A stretch of 64,000 nucleotides of DNA. Source: Krasilnikoviella flava. GTDB taxonomy: Bacteria; Actinomycetota; Actinomycetes; Actinomycetales; Cellulomonadaceae. The position numbers and the translations under genes were made by a program. The notes under the pieces are model-generated. The model was not told the DNA's origin, did no database searches, and saw only the letters and a list, made by a program, of their open reading frames with translations. This document shows positions 39,066 through 47,046 of the stretch, piece by piece. Where the stretch lies: assembly GCF_900167525.1 (NCBI RefSeq), contig NZ_FUZQ01000007.1:186001-250000 (forward strand), written 5' to 3'. How positions within the stretch are numbered: position 1 is the first letter of the stretch; each line of letters opens with the position of its first letter.

Positions 39066-39527
39066 ATGCCCGGCCCCAAGGGCGACAGGCCCGAGAACCC
39101 GCGCGCCCGCAAGCTCGCGGACCGCATCAAGGAGATCGTCGCGCAGCTGCTCGACACGCGGATCAAGGACCCGCGTCTCGGCTTCGTCACCGTGACGGAC
39201 GTCCGCGTCACGGGCGACCTGCAGAACGCCTCGGTGTTCTACACGGTGTTCGGCACGGACGAGGAGCGGGCCGGCACCGCCGCGGCGCTGGAGAGCGCCA
39301 AGGGCATGATCCGCTCGGAGGTCGGCAAGCAGACCGGCGTGCGGCTCACCCCGACCATCGAGTTCTTCCTGGACTCGATGCCGGAGAACGCTGCCCACCT
39401 GGACGCGGCGCTCCTCGAGGCACGACGCCGCGACGCCGAGCTCGCCGCCCTGCGCGAGGGCAAGGGTTTCGCCGGCGACGAGGACCCGTACCGCAAGCCT
39501 TCGGAGGACGACGAGCCCGAGGCTTGA
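39066..39527 (+). CDS. rbfA: 30S ribosome-binding factor RbfA
   Basis: Late 30S assembly and cold-shock factor. 153 aa: type II KH-like fold with [32 protein letters not shown] and [22 protein letters not shown]. The acidic C-terminal tail is of variable kind. GAGAGGGAG precedes the ATG. Follows infB as usual. Confidence 0.96.
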   Translation: MPGPKGDRPENPRARKLADRIKEIVAQLLDTRIKDPRLGFVTVTDVRVTGDLQNASVFYTVFGTDEERAGTAAALESAKGMIRSEVGKQTGVRLTPTIEFFLDSMPENAAHLDAALLEARRRDAELAALREGKGFAGDEDPYRKPSEDDEPEA

Positions 39528-39570
39528 GCGGAGCCGACGCCCGGCCGACACCGTGCGCCAGGATGTGGTC

Positions 39571-40110
39571 ATGACCCTTCACGGCGACGACCCCGACCTG
39601 GCTCGCGACGTCGACCGGGCCTGCTGGCTCACCGGCACGTTCACGCTGCGCAGCGGGCAGGTGACGTCCGAGTACTTCGACAAGTACCTGTTCGAGACGG
39701 ACCCGGCGCTCCTGGCCCGCGTCGCGGCGCGCATGGTGCCGCTGGTCCCCGACGGTACGGATCTGCTCGGCGGCCTGGAGCTCGGCGGCGTGCCCCTGGT
39801 GACCGTGCTCAGCTCCCTGACGGGGCGGCCCGCACTGTTCGTGCGCAAAGAGGCCAAGCGGTACGGGACGGCGAAGCTCGTCGAAGGCCCTCCGGTCGCC
39901 GGCCGTCGCGTCACCCTCGTCGAGGACGTCGTGACGACGGGCGGCGCGGTCCGCGACGCGACGCTCGCGCTGCGCGCAGAAGGCGCCGTCGTCGAGACGG
40001 TGCTGTGTGCCATCGACCGCAGCCCGGCGGACGCTGCGCCGCTCGCGGACCTGGGGCTCGAGGTCCGCGCGGTGCTCACCAAGGCGCAACTGGACGCCAC
40101 CCGCGTCTGA
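39571..40110 (+). CDS. pyrE: Orotate phosphoribosyltransferase
   Basis: Makes OMP from orotate and PRPP. 179 aa: RSGQVTSEYFDKYLFE, LGGLELGGVPLVTVLSSL and the PRPP-binding loop VTLVEDVVTTGGAVRDA. The start is the ATG 6 bases after CAGGAT (39559-39564), which suggests a leaderless mRNA and excludes the GTG at 39553. An unusual neighbour for rbfA and truB, but adjacent genes are on the same strand. Confidence 0.9.
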   Translation: MTLHGDDPDLARDVDRACWLTGTFTLRSGQVTSEYFDKYLFETDPALLARVAARMVPLVPDGTDLLGGLELGGVPLVTVLSSLTGRPALFVRKEAKRYGTAKLVEGPPVAGRRVTLVEDVVTTGGAVRDATLALRAEGAVVETVLCAIDRSPADAAPLADLGLEVRAVLTKAQLDATRV

Positions 40111-40141
40111 CCCACGACCCGCGACGAACCACGGAGAACCT

Positions 40142-41110
40142 ATGACCGCACCGGCGCGTCCCGCGCAGCCGCCCCGCCGCCCGACCGCGCCCGACGGCCT
40201 CCTCGTCGTGGACAAGCCGGCGGGCTGGACGAGTCACGACGTGGTCGGGCGCTGCCGGCGGCTGGCCGGCACGCGCAAGGTCGGCCACGCGGGCACCCTC
40301 GACCCCATGGCGACGGGCGTGCTCGTCGTCGGGGTGGGGCGCGCCACGAAGCTCCTGACCTACGTGGTCGGCGCCGACAAGGCGTACCAGGCCACGATGC
40401 GCCTCGGCGTCGCCACCACGACGGACGACGCCGAGGGCGAGGTCGTCGAGACGCTCGGGGCCGGCGGGGGCGTGGACGGCGCGGCGCTGGCGCGGGAGGT
40501 CGCGGTGCTGACCGGAGACATCCGGCAGGTGCCCACCACCGTGAGCGCGATCAAGGTGGACGGCAAGCGGGCCTACGCGCGCGCCCGGGCGGGGGAGGAC
40601 GTCGTCCTCGAGGCCCGCCCGGTCACCGTGAGCCGCTTCGACGTGCTCGGCACGCGGGCCTCGACGACGCCCGAAGGTGTCCCTGTGCTCGACGTCGACG
40701 TCGAGGTCGTCGTCTCGTCGGGCACGTACGTCCGCGCCCTGGCCCGCGACCTCGGCGCCGCGCTCGGGACCGGTGGCCATCTCACGGCGCTGCGCCGCAC
40801 CCGGGTGGGCGGCTACGAGCTGGCGGGCGCCCGGACGCTCGAGGAGCTGGAGGCGCAGGCCGACGCCGACGGCGTGCTCGCCACGCTGCCCCTCGCCGAC
40901 GCGGCGCGCGCGACGTTCCCGGTGCGGGAGCTCTCCGCGGACGAGGCGCGCGCCCTCGGTTACGGCCAGTGGGTGCCCGCCAGCGGCGAGCGGGGCACGG
41001 TCGCCGCGATCGGCCCCGACGGCACGCTCGTGGCGCTCCTGGAGGACACCCGCCGGCGGGGGGAGTCGCTGGCCAAGCCCGTTCTCGTCCTCGCCCCGGC
41101 CGGCGGCTGA
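40142..41110 (+). CDS. truB: tRNA pseudouridine(55) synthase TruB
   Basis: Isomerises U55 in the T-loop of tRNAs. 322 aa. DGLLVVDKPAGWTSHDVV and the catalytic-Asp motif GHAGTLDPMATGVL are clear; the C-terminal PUA-like region (about 255-320) is of the actinobacterial type. AACCT/GGAGAA upstream. A hairpin spans the stop codon. Confidence 0.96.
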   Translation: MTAPARPAQPPRRPTAPDGLLVVDKPAGWTSHDVVGRCRRLAGTRKVGHAGTLDPMATGVLVVGVGRATKLLTYVVGADKAYQATMRLGVATTTDDAEGEVVETLGAGGGVDGAALAREVAVLTGDIRQVPTTVSAIKVDGKRAYARARAGEDVVLEARPVTVSRFDVLGTRASTTPEGVPVLDVDVEVVVSSGTYVRALARDLGAALGTGGHLTALRRTRVGGYELAGARTLEELEAQADADGVLATLPLADAARATFPVRELSADEARALGYGQWVPASGERGTVAAIGPDGTLVALLEDTRRRGESLAKPVLVLAPAGG

Positions 41111-41121
41111 CCGGCCGGGGC
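41093..41121 (+). terminator. Hairpin over the truB stop
   Basis: An 11-bp perfect stem, GCCCCGGCCGG with CCGGCCGGGGC, whose 7-base loop contains the TGA of truB. Acts between the convergent truB and membrane-protein genes. Confidence 0.6.
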
Positions 41122-41136
41122 GGCCCTCGGCGCCAC

Positions 41137-42288
41137 TCAGCCGCGAAGCGCAGGCTCGCCGCGGTGCGTCGGCTCGCCGCGGTGCGCGGGCTCGCCGCGG
41201 TGGGCGGCGCGCTCGAGCGCCTCGTCGCGCGCGGCCTCGGCGTCGGGCTCGGCGCCGCCGGCGGTGCGCAGATGCCCGACGAGCGACAGCGCGACGCCCA
41301 CCGTGGCCCAGGCCCCGAGGGCGAGCCAGGCCTGTGCGGCGTCGGCGGCCGGGAAGTAGGAGAGGTCGCGCAGCAGGGTGGCGCCCGCGCCGGGCGGGAA
41401 CCACTGGCCGATCGCGCCCCAGTGCCACGGGAGGAACTCCGGCGGCACGGTGGCGCCCGAGATCGGGTTGGCGACCAGCATCATCGTCACCGCGCCGAGC
41501 GCGATCCCGGCGCGGCCCAGCAGGGCCACCAGACCGGTGATGGGGGCGGCGACGGCGGCGAGCGCGAGCGCGGCGCCCCCGGCGTTGGTCCACCAGTCGC
41601 CCTGCAGCGCCCCGAACCATGACTGCAGCACGGCGACGAGGACGACGCCGCCCGCGGCGGCGTAGACGGTGACGGCCAGCACGCGGCGCAGTGCCCCCAC
41701 CACGAGGAGTGAGATGCCGACGCCGCCGACGATCCCGCCGAGGACCAGGGGGAACAGGGCGGCCGCGAGGCCGGTGCCGCGCGGGTCGTCGGCGGACAGA
41801 GGGACGACGTCGGTCACCGTGACGGTGGGCGGCTCCGCCGGGTCGCCCGCGGCCTGCGCCTGCTGGGCGAGCCCGGCCTGCAGCTGCCCTGCGGCCGCGG
41901 TGAGGAGCTGGTGCGTGGCGCTGTTCGCGGCCGAGGCGGTGAGCACCTCGGGCGCTTCGCCGAGCACGATCGCGCCGTAGGCGTCGCGGGCCTCGATCGC
42001 GCCGACCGCGGCGTCTCGGGAGTCGACGGGGACGAGGTCCACGACGCCGGGTTGCGCCGCTTCGAGCGACGTCTCGAGGCCGGCCACCGCCTGGTCCGGG
42101 CCGACGACCGCGACGGGGACGTCCTTCGGCTCGGCCGTGACGGCGGGCCAGGAGAAGGCGAGCACGAGGACACCGACGACGGCGGCGACGCCGAGGGCCA
42201 GGGCGACGACGCGGCCCCACGGCGTGTGCGGTGCGGGGCGCTCGACGGGGCGGGGGACGGGGTCGGTGGTCTCCGTGGGGGAGGGCAT
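41137..42288 (-). CDS. ABC-2/YhgE-Pip-like membrane protein
   Basis: 383 aa: cytoplasmic N-terminus, one TM (about 28-50), a large extracytoplasmic domain to about residue 205, then five to six TM segments, a topology shared with YhgE/Pip and ABC-2 permeases of export systems. The C-terminus carries HRGEP repeats. No ATPase is encoded next to it. Divergent TetR gene shares a palindromic operator, so it is probably a regulated efflux or envelope component. Confidence 0.8.
   Translation of the reverse strand: MPSPTETTDPVPRPVERPAPHTPWGRVVALALGVAAVVGVLVLAFSWPAVTAEPKDVPVAVVGPDQAVAGLETSLEAAQPGVVDLVPVDSRDAAVGAIEARDAYGAIVLGEAPEVLTASAANSATHQLLTAAAGQLQAGLAQQAQAAGDPAEPPTVTVTDVVPLSADDPRGTGLAAALFPLVLGGIVGGVGISLLVVGALRRVLAVTVYAAAGGVVLVAVLQSWFGALQGDWWTNAGGAALALAAVAAPITGLVALLGRAGIALGAVTMMLVANPISGATVPPEFLPWHWGAIGQWFPPGAGATLLRDLSYFPAADAAQAWLALGAWATVGVALSLVGHLRTAGGAEPDAEAARDEALERAAHRGEPAHRGEPTHRGEPALRG
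41153..41206 (-). repeat. Tandem 18-base repeat at the C-terminus
   Basis: Three copies of an 18-base unit (41153-41170, 41171-41188, 41189-41206) on the coding strand of the membrane protein, encoding HRGEP-containing hexapeptides. In frame, so copy number can vary. Confidence 0.85.
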
Positions 42289-42313
42289 GGCATGCTCCGA
42301 GGTCGAATCAAAA

Positions 42314-42327
42314 AACGAATGTTCGTT
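42314..42327. promoter_or_regulatory. Candidate TetR operator
   Basis: AACGAA-TG-TTCGTT sits between the divergent TetR gene and the membrane-protein gene, in an AT-rich patch unusual for this genome. On the reverse strand TATATA (42330-42335) and on the forward strand TAGACT (42354-42359) are the likely -10 elements flanking it. Confidence 0.65.
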
Positions 42328-42396
42328 CTTTATATAGAGTCCTCTCGGGTCCCTAGACTTGTCAACCGTCCGTCCGTGCCCTCGGGAAGGGGTCTC

Positions 42397-42990
42397 ATGC
42401 CGCGAGTGACCGAGGCGCACCGCGAGGCGCGCCGCGCACAGATCCGGGCGGCCGCCCTGCGGGCGTTCTCCGCCAAGGGCTACCAGCGGGCCTCCATCTC
42501 CGACGTCGTCGCCGAGTCGGGGCTGTCCGCGGGCGCGATCTACGGCCACTACGACGGCAAGCAGGCGCTCTTCGCCGCGGTCGCCGAGGAGGTGCTCTCC
42601 CGGCGCAGCACGGAGATCGACGCCGCCGGCGGAGACGGCGTCCCGCCGTCGCCGATCGAGGTCCTCACGATCCTCACAGGCGGCATGACCCGAGACCTCG
42701 AGGACGGCAAGGTGCTCGTGCAGCTCTGGGCGGAGTCCACGGTGGACCCGGTGATCCACGACGTCGTCCAACACGTCGTCGTGGACCTGAGGAACGTCCT
42801 GACCGCTGCGCTGCAGGCGTGGTTCGGGGCGCGACCCGACGTGGCGCCCGACGGGCCCGACGCTGCGGCGCGGTTGCTGCTCCCCGTGATGCTGGGGCTC
42901 GGCCAGGGCTTCCTCGTGCAGCGGGCCCTGCTCGACGACTTCGACGGCGCGCGCTACCTCGAGGCCGCCGCGGCGGTGCTGCCCTCCTGA
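42397..42990 (+). CDS. TetR family transcriptional regulator
   Basis: 197 aa. N-terminal HTH: IRAAALRAFSAKGYQRASIS, VVAESGLSAGAIYGHYDGKQALF. Ligand-binding C-terminus without a specific signature. GGGAAGGGG precedes the ATG. Likely represses itself and the divergent exporter-like gene through the shared palindrome. Confidence 0.92.
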   Translation: MPRVTEAHREARRAQIRAAALRAFSAKGYQRASISDVVAESGLSAGAIYGHYDGKQALFAAVAEEVLSRRSTEIDAAGGDGVPPSPIEVLTILTGGMTRDLEDGKVLVQLWAESTVDPVIHDVVQHVVVDLRNVLTAALQAWFGARPDVAPDGPDAAARLLLPVMLGLGQGFLVQRALLDDFDGARYLEAAAAVLPS

Positions 42991-43096
42991 CGGCGGCCAG
43001 GCGCGGCGTCCGTCCCGCGGCAGCGGTCTATCCTTGACGGTCGGCGGCCGGTACGGGCGCCGACCAGCCGACCATCGACGAGACGGAGCGCGACGC

Positions 43097-44071
43097 GTGC
43101 AGGTGTTCACGGACCTGGACCAGGTCCCGGGTGGGTTCGGCCCGTCTGTCGTCACGATCGGAAACTTCGACGGCGTCCACCGCGGCCACCAGGCCGTCCT
43201 CCGTCGCCTCGTGGGCCTGGCCCACGCCGACGACCGCTCGGCGGTGGCGCTCACCTTCGACCCGCACCCGGCCCAGGTGCACCGACCTGAGACGGCCCCC
43301 GAGCTGCTGACGGGCCTGCGCGACCGGCTCGACCTGATGGGCCGGGCCGGGCTGGACGCCGTGCTGGTGGTCCCGTACACGCTCGACCTCGCCGCGCAGA
43401 CGCCGGAGGAGTTCGTCACGCGCTACCTGGTCGACGGGCTCGGTGCCCGGACGGTCGTGGTGGGTCACGACGTGCGGTTCGGCAAGGGGAACGCCGGCAC
43501 GCTCGCCACGATGGTGGAGCTCGGCGGCACGCACGGTTTCGAGGTCGTGGCCGTGGACGACGTCGGCGAGTGCGCCGCCGGCAGCGCGGGCGCGCGCGAG
43601 CGCTGGTCGTCGTCGGCCGCCCGGGCGCTGCTCGCCGAGGGCGACGTCGCCCAGGCTGCCGAGGTGCTCGGCCGGCCCCACCGGGTGCGCGGCACCGTGG
43701 TGCACGGTGACGCCCGCGGCCGCGAGCTCGGGTTCCCGACGGCGAACCTCGGGCACGCCGAGGGCATGGTCCCGGCGGACGGCGTGTACGCCGGGCGGCT
43801 GCTGCGGCCCCGGCTCGCGGAGACCCGCCCCGGCGACCCCGACGCCGACCTGCCCGCCGCGATCTCGGTGGGTACCAACCCGACGTTCGACGGCGTGGAA
43901 CGCCGAGTCGAGGCCTACGTGCTCGACCGCGACGACCTGGACCTGTACGGCGAGACCGTCGTGCTGGAGCTGGTCGAGCGGCTGCGCCCGACGCTGCGCT
44001 TCGACGGCATCGAGCCGCTCGTCGAGCAGATGCACGCCGACGTCGCGCGGGCGCGCGACATCCTGCGCTGA
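43097..44071 (+). CDS. ribF: Bifunctional riboflavin kinase/FAD synthetase
   Basis: Phosphorylates riboflavin to FMN and adenylates it to FAD. 324 aa. N-terminal nucleotidyltransferase domain with GNFDGVHRGHQAVLR and VVGHDVRFGKGNAGT; C-terminal riboflavin kinase with RGRELGFPTANLG and GVYAGRLLRP. GTG start. Normally followed directly by rpsO in actinobacteria; here a peroxidase gene is in between. Confidence 0.96.
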   Translation: MQVFTDLDQVPGGFGPSVVTIGNFDGVHRGHQAVLRRLVGLAHADDRSAVALTFDPHPAQVHRPETAPELLTGLRDRLDLMGRAGLDAVLVVPYTLDLAAQTPEEFVTRYLVDGLGARTVVVGHDVRFGKGNAGTLATMVELGGTHGFEVVAVDDVGECAAGSAGARERWSSSAARALLAEGDVAQAAEVLGRPHRVRGTVVHGDARGRELGFPTANLGHAEGMVPADGVYAGRLLRPRLAETRPGDPDADLPAAISVGTNPTFDGVERRVEAYVLDRDDLDLYGETVVLELVERLRPTLRFDGIEPLVEQMHADVARARDILR

Positions 44072-44189
44072 CGTCCGTCCTGTCCGGCCCGGCGCCGTGG
44101 AGCGGGTGAAAGTGCGCGCGGTCGGTCACAGGGAACCTCGGGGCCCCTCCTTCCTGGCGTGACGGACCGGGCTGCGCCCGGCCCGTGGG

Positions 44190-44259
44190 CCGCGGTGGTA
44201 CCGCGGACCCGTCGCGACGCGCCACCGCCCTCCCTGCTCCACGGCGGTGGTCGCGTCGC
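44190..44259 (+). promoter_or_regulatory. T-box-like motif and hairpin upstream of the peroxidase
   Basis: GGTGGTACCGCG (44194-44205) matches 12 bases of the T-box antiterminator consensus and sits in the hairpin CCGCGG-TGGTA-CCGCGG. A second, 16-bp stem with one bulged T follows (44214-44229 with 44243-44259). No Stem I or specifier loop is recognisable, so this is weak. Confidence 0.3.
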
Positions 44260-44353
44260 AGCGCGCCGTCCCGGGCCGCCTCCCTCGGTGGCCCGGGACC
44301 CGCTCCGCGCCGGGTCGCGCGCCCGGCGCCCGCACCTCCCGAGAGGCGGAGCC

Positions 44354-46318
44354 ATGACGGCTCAGGAGACCACCGAGAACGCAGCCCCCGCACCGGAGCC
44401 GGATCTCAACGCCACGCCCGTCGGCCGCACCGTGCGCAGCGTCAGGCACGGGGGAAGCGTGCGACCGCGACCGCGGCCGCGACCCGACCCGCACCCGCCG
44501 ACGTCGCCGGCCCCGCTCCTGCACGACACGGAGATGGCGGTGCTGCGGGACATCATCGACGGCCGGTTCAACGCGACGACGTCGTTCGACTACCTCTTCC
44601 GTGACCTGCGGGGCCGGTTCCCCGCCGCGCACCTGCCGGTCGACGACGAGGGCACGCCGCCCGAAGGGCCGATCTCGAACGCACGGGTGACGGCCGTGGT
44701 GGCGGCGCTGAAGAAGCTCGGCGCCGCGATGGTGGAGCCCGGGGGTCCGCCGAACCCCGACCTGGACTCGACGATCCCCGCGGTCTACACGTACTGGGGG
44801 CAGTTCATCGACCATGACATCACGCTCAACACGAACGGCCCCGACAACCCGCCCTCCGCCGACGACCCGCCACGGGCCGGTGACCTGGTCCTGGGCGACA
44901 TCGTGAGCGACCCCTTCACGGCGTTCCCGCCGGAGACCGTCGTCGCGAGCCTGCACAACGGGCGCCACCCCTTCCTCAACCTCGACAGCCTGTACGGCAG
45001 CGGTCCACGGTTCCCGGGCGAGCCGGGCCGCAGGACGACGCGCAGCGAGGCGGCGTACGCGAGCGACGACCCCGCGAAGCTGGCGGTCGGTCGCGTCGCC
45101 ACCGACGCGGTCCCCGGGTTCGACCTGGTCGCGCCGGGCCACGACGCGCAGCGCGACCTGCCGCGGTTCACCGTGGCGGAGGTCGATGCGCTGACGGTCG
45201 ACCCGGCCGAGCGGCCGGTCCCCGGCACCGCGAAGATCCCGGATGGCCGCAACGACGAGAACCTCGTCGTCGCCCAGCTCCACCTCGGCCACATCCGGTT
45301 CCATAACGCCGTCGTCGACCGGGTCCGCGACATCGAGCCGTGGCTCACGGTGGACGACCGCGCCGTCTTCGACCGCGCGCAGCAGCTGGTGCGCTGGCAC
45401 TACCAGTGGCTGGTCGTCAACGACTACCTGCGGACGCTCACCAAGCCGGGGGTGCTCGACGAGGTCCTCGTGGAGCCGTCCCTGCTGTTCCGGCCACGGC
45501 GGCCGGTCGCGATGCCGCTCGAGTTCGCGGTGGCGGCGTTCCGGTTCGGGCACTCGATGGTGCGCAACGGGTACGACTTCAACCTCAACTTCGGGGCCGG
45601 CGGCCAGCCTCCGACGCCCCCGAAGGCGGCCTTCGCGAGCCTCGTCCAGCTCTTCGAGTTCACCGGTGGGGGCTCGCTGAACCCTGACGGCTTCGGCGAC
45701 GCCCTGCCGTCGAACTGGCCGATCGACTGGGCGCGGTTCGTCGACAAGGGCGACCCGGACCGCAGGCGCTCGGCGACAAAGATCGACCCGTTCCTCGCCA
45801 ACGGCCTGTCCACCATGCTCAAGGAGGGCAACGACGCGGGCTTGGACCCCGGCGTCAAGGCGCTGCTGAAGCAGCTCGCGCAGCGCAACCTGCTGCGGGG
45901 CTACTGGCTCTCCCTGCCGACGGGGGAGGCCGTGGCGAGGGCGCTGCAGGTCACGCCGCTGACCGTCGAGCAGCTCACGCGCGGCGCGGGCCAGGACGTC
46001 AAGGACGCGCTCGCGGAGCTCGGCGGCACCCCGCTGTGGTACTACGTCCTCAAGGAGGCCGAGGTCCAGGGGAACGGGAACTTCCTGGGCGACGTCGGGA
46101 GCCGGATCCTCTGCGAGACGTTCGTCTATCTGCTCACGAAGGACGAGGACTCCTACCTCAACCACCACTGGACGCCGGCGGACGGCGTCCGCGTGGACGG
46201 CGGGAAGATGATCACGACGATCACCGACCTGCTCCGGTTCGCAGGAGTGCTCGCCATGGACGACGGCACCTTCCGGCAGGTCGACGGCGGCCCGGCCGGG
46301 CACGACGGCGACGACTGA
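44354..46318 (+). CDS. Animal-type heme peroxidase family protein
   Basis: 654-aa protein of the peroxidase-cyclooxygenase (animal heme peroxidase) superfamily, bacterial branch. Distal His154 lies in [13 protein letters not shown], the catalytic Arg299 in DGRNDEN, and proximal His400 in [17 protein letters not shown]. No signal peptide or TM segment is visible; residues 35-55 are Arg/Pro-rich. Probably oxidises halides or phenolics with H2O2, but the substrate is unknown. GAGAGGCGGAG precedes the ATG. It occupies the ribF-rpsO interval. Confidence 0.9.
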   Translation: MTAQETTENAAPAPEPDLNATPVGRTVRSVRHGGSVRPRPRPRPDPHPPTSPAPLLHDTEMAVLRDIIDGRFNATTSFDYLFRDLRGRFPAAHLPVDDEGTPPEGPISNARVTAVVAALKKLGAAMVEPGGPPNPDLDSTIPAVYTYWGQFIDHDITLNTNGPDNPPSADDPPRAGDLVLGDIVSDPFTAFPPETVVASLHNGRHPFLNLDSLYGSGPRFPGEPGRRTTRSEAAYASDDPAKLAVGRVATDAVPGFDLVAPGHDAQRDLPRFTVAEVDALTVDPAERPVPGTAKIPDGRNDENLVVAQLHLGHIRFHNAVVDRVRDIEPWLTVDDRAVFDRAQQLVRWHYQWLVVNDYLRTLTKPGVLDEVLVEPSLLFRPRRPVAMPLEFAVAAFRFGHSMVRNGYDFNLNFGAGGQPPTPPKAAFASLVQLFEFTGGGSLNPDGFGDALPSNWPIDWARFVDKGDPDRRRSATKIDPFLANGLSTMLKEGNDAGLDPGVKALLKQLAQRNLLRGYWLSLPTGEAVARALQVTPLTVEQLTRGAGQDVKDALAELGGTPLWYYVLKEAEVQGNGNFLGDVGSRILCETFVYLLTKDEDSYLNHHWTPADGVRVDGGKMITTITDLLRFAGVLAMDDGTFRQVDGGPAGHDGDD

Positions 46319-46350
46319 CGCCGAGCCGCCGTCGAGCGTGTCGAGGAGCA

Positions 46351-46385
46351 CGTCGCCCCCGCCCCGGCCCGGGGCGGGGGCGACG
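46351..46385 (+). terminator. Terminator after the peroxidase gene
   Basis: A 15-bp perfect stem (46351-46365 with 46371-46385) with the loop GGCCC. It separates the peroxidase from rpsO, so rpsO uses its own promoter. Confidence 0.8.
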
Positions 46386-46396
46386 CCGCGCGCTGG

Positions 46397-46402
46397 TAGC
46401 AT
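46397..46402 (+). promoter_or_regulatory. Candidate rpsO promoter (-10)
   Basis: TAGCAT 11 bases after the terminator. The -35 region would overlap the 3' arm of that hairpin. Leader length about 80 bases. Confidence 0.45.
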
Positions 46403-46487
46403 GGTGGGGCCGTACGAACGGCCGCGGATCCAGAGCGCCCCGGTGAACGAGTCCCGGAGCACCGCGCAACGACACCGAAGGAGAGCC

Positions 46488-46757
46488 ATGCCGCTCGACG
46501 CTGCCACCAAGCAGTCCATCATCACCGAGTACGCCACTCACGAGGGTGACACCGGTTCGCCGGAGGTGCAGATCGCGCTGCTCACCCAGCGCATCAACGA
46601 CCTGAACGAGCACCTCAAGGCGCACAAGCACGACCACCACTCGCGTCGTGGCCTGCTTCTCCTCGTCGGCCAGCGCCGCCGCCTGCAGGGCTACCTGCAG
46701 AAGGTCGACATCGAGCGCTACCGCGCGCTGATCCAGCGCCTCGGCCTGCGCCGCTGA
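46488..46757 (+). CDS. rpsO: 30S ribosomal protein S15
   Basis: Primary 16S rRNA-binding protein of the platform. 89 aa, standard length, with [42 protein letters not shown] and [24 protein letters not shown] precedes the ATG. Followed by a terminator-like hairpin and pnp, which is often cotranscribed. Confidence 0.97.
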   Translation: MPLDAATKQSIITEYATHEGDTGSPEVQIALLTQRINDLNEHLKAHKHDHHSRRGLLLLVGQRRRLQGYLQKVDIERYRALIQRLGLRR

Positions 46758-46766
46758 CTCCGCCCG

Positions 46767-46799
46767 CCAGCCCGGTCACCCTCGCGGGGGCCGGGCTGG
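46767..46799 (+). terminator. Terminator of rpsO
   Basis: CCAGCCCGG with CCGGGCTGG (9 bp) plus an inner CCC/GGG pairing, followed by TCTGGTGTGATG. The 289-base rpsO-pnp gap also has a 9-base direct repeat CAGACCCGA at 46846-46863 and no open frame. Confidence 0.6.
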
Positions 46800-47046
46800 T
46801 CTGGTGTGATGTCCCTGTCGGCACGACGCCGCCCCCCGGCGCCGGCAGACCCGACAGACCCGACAGACACTGACCGCACGACGACGGGTGACCGCCCGTC
46901 GGACCACCATCGCGCCGCCGGATCCTCGTCCGGTCCTCGGTAGTGGCCCCCCGAACCGTCCGGCCCGCGGGCCGGGCCCGGCTCCGTGGGCCTCGATCGA
47001 AGACCGCCGAGCCGCGGCGGCGCCCTCGAGATCAAGGAGGGCACCC

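Noticed and set aside
46846-46870. Direct repeat CAGACCCGA upstream of pnp
   Set aside because: Only two copies plus a partial one; likely slippage, with no function I can support.
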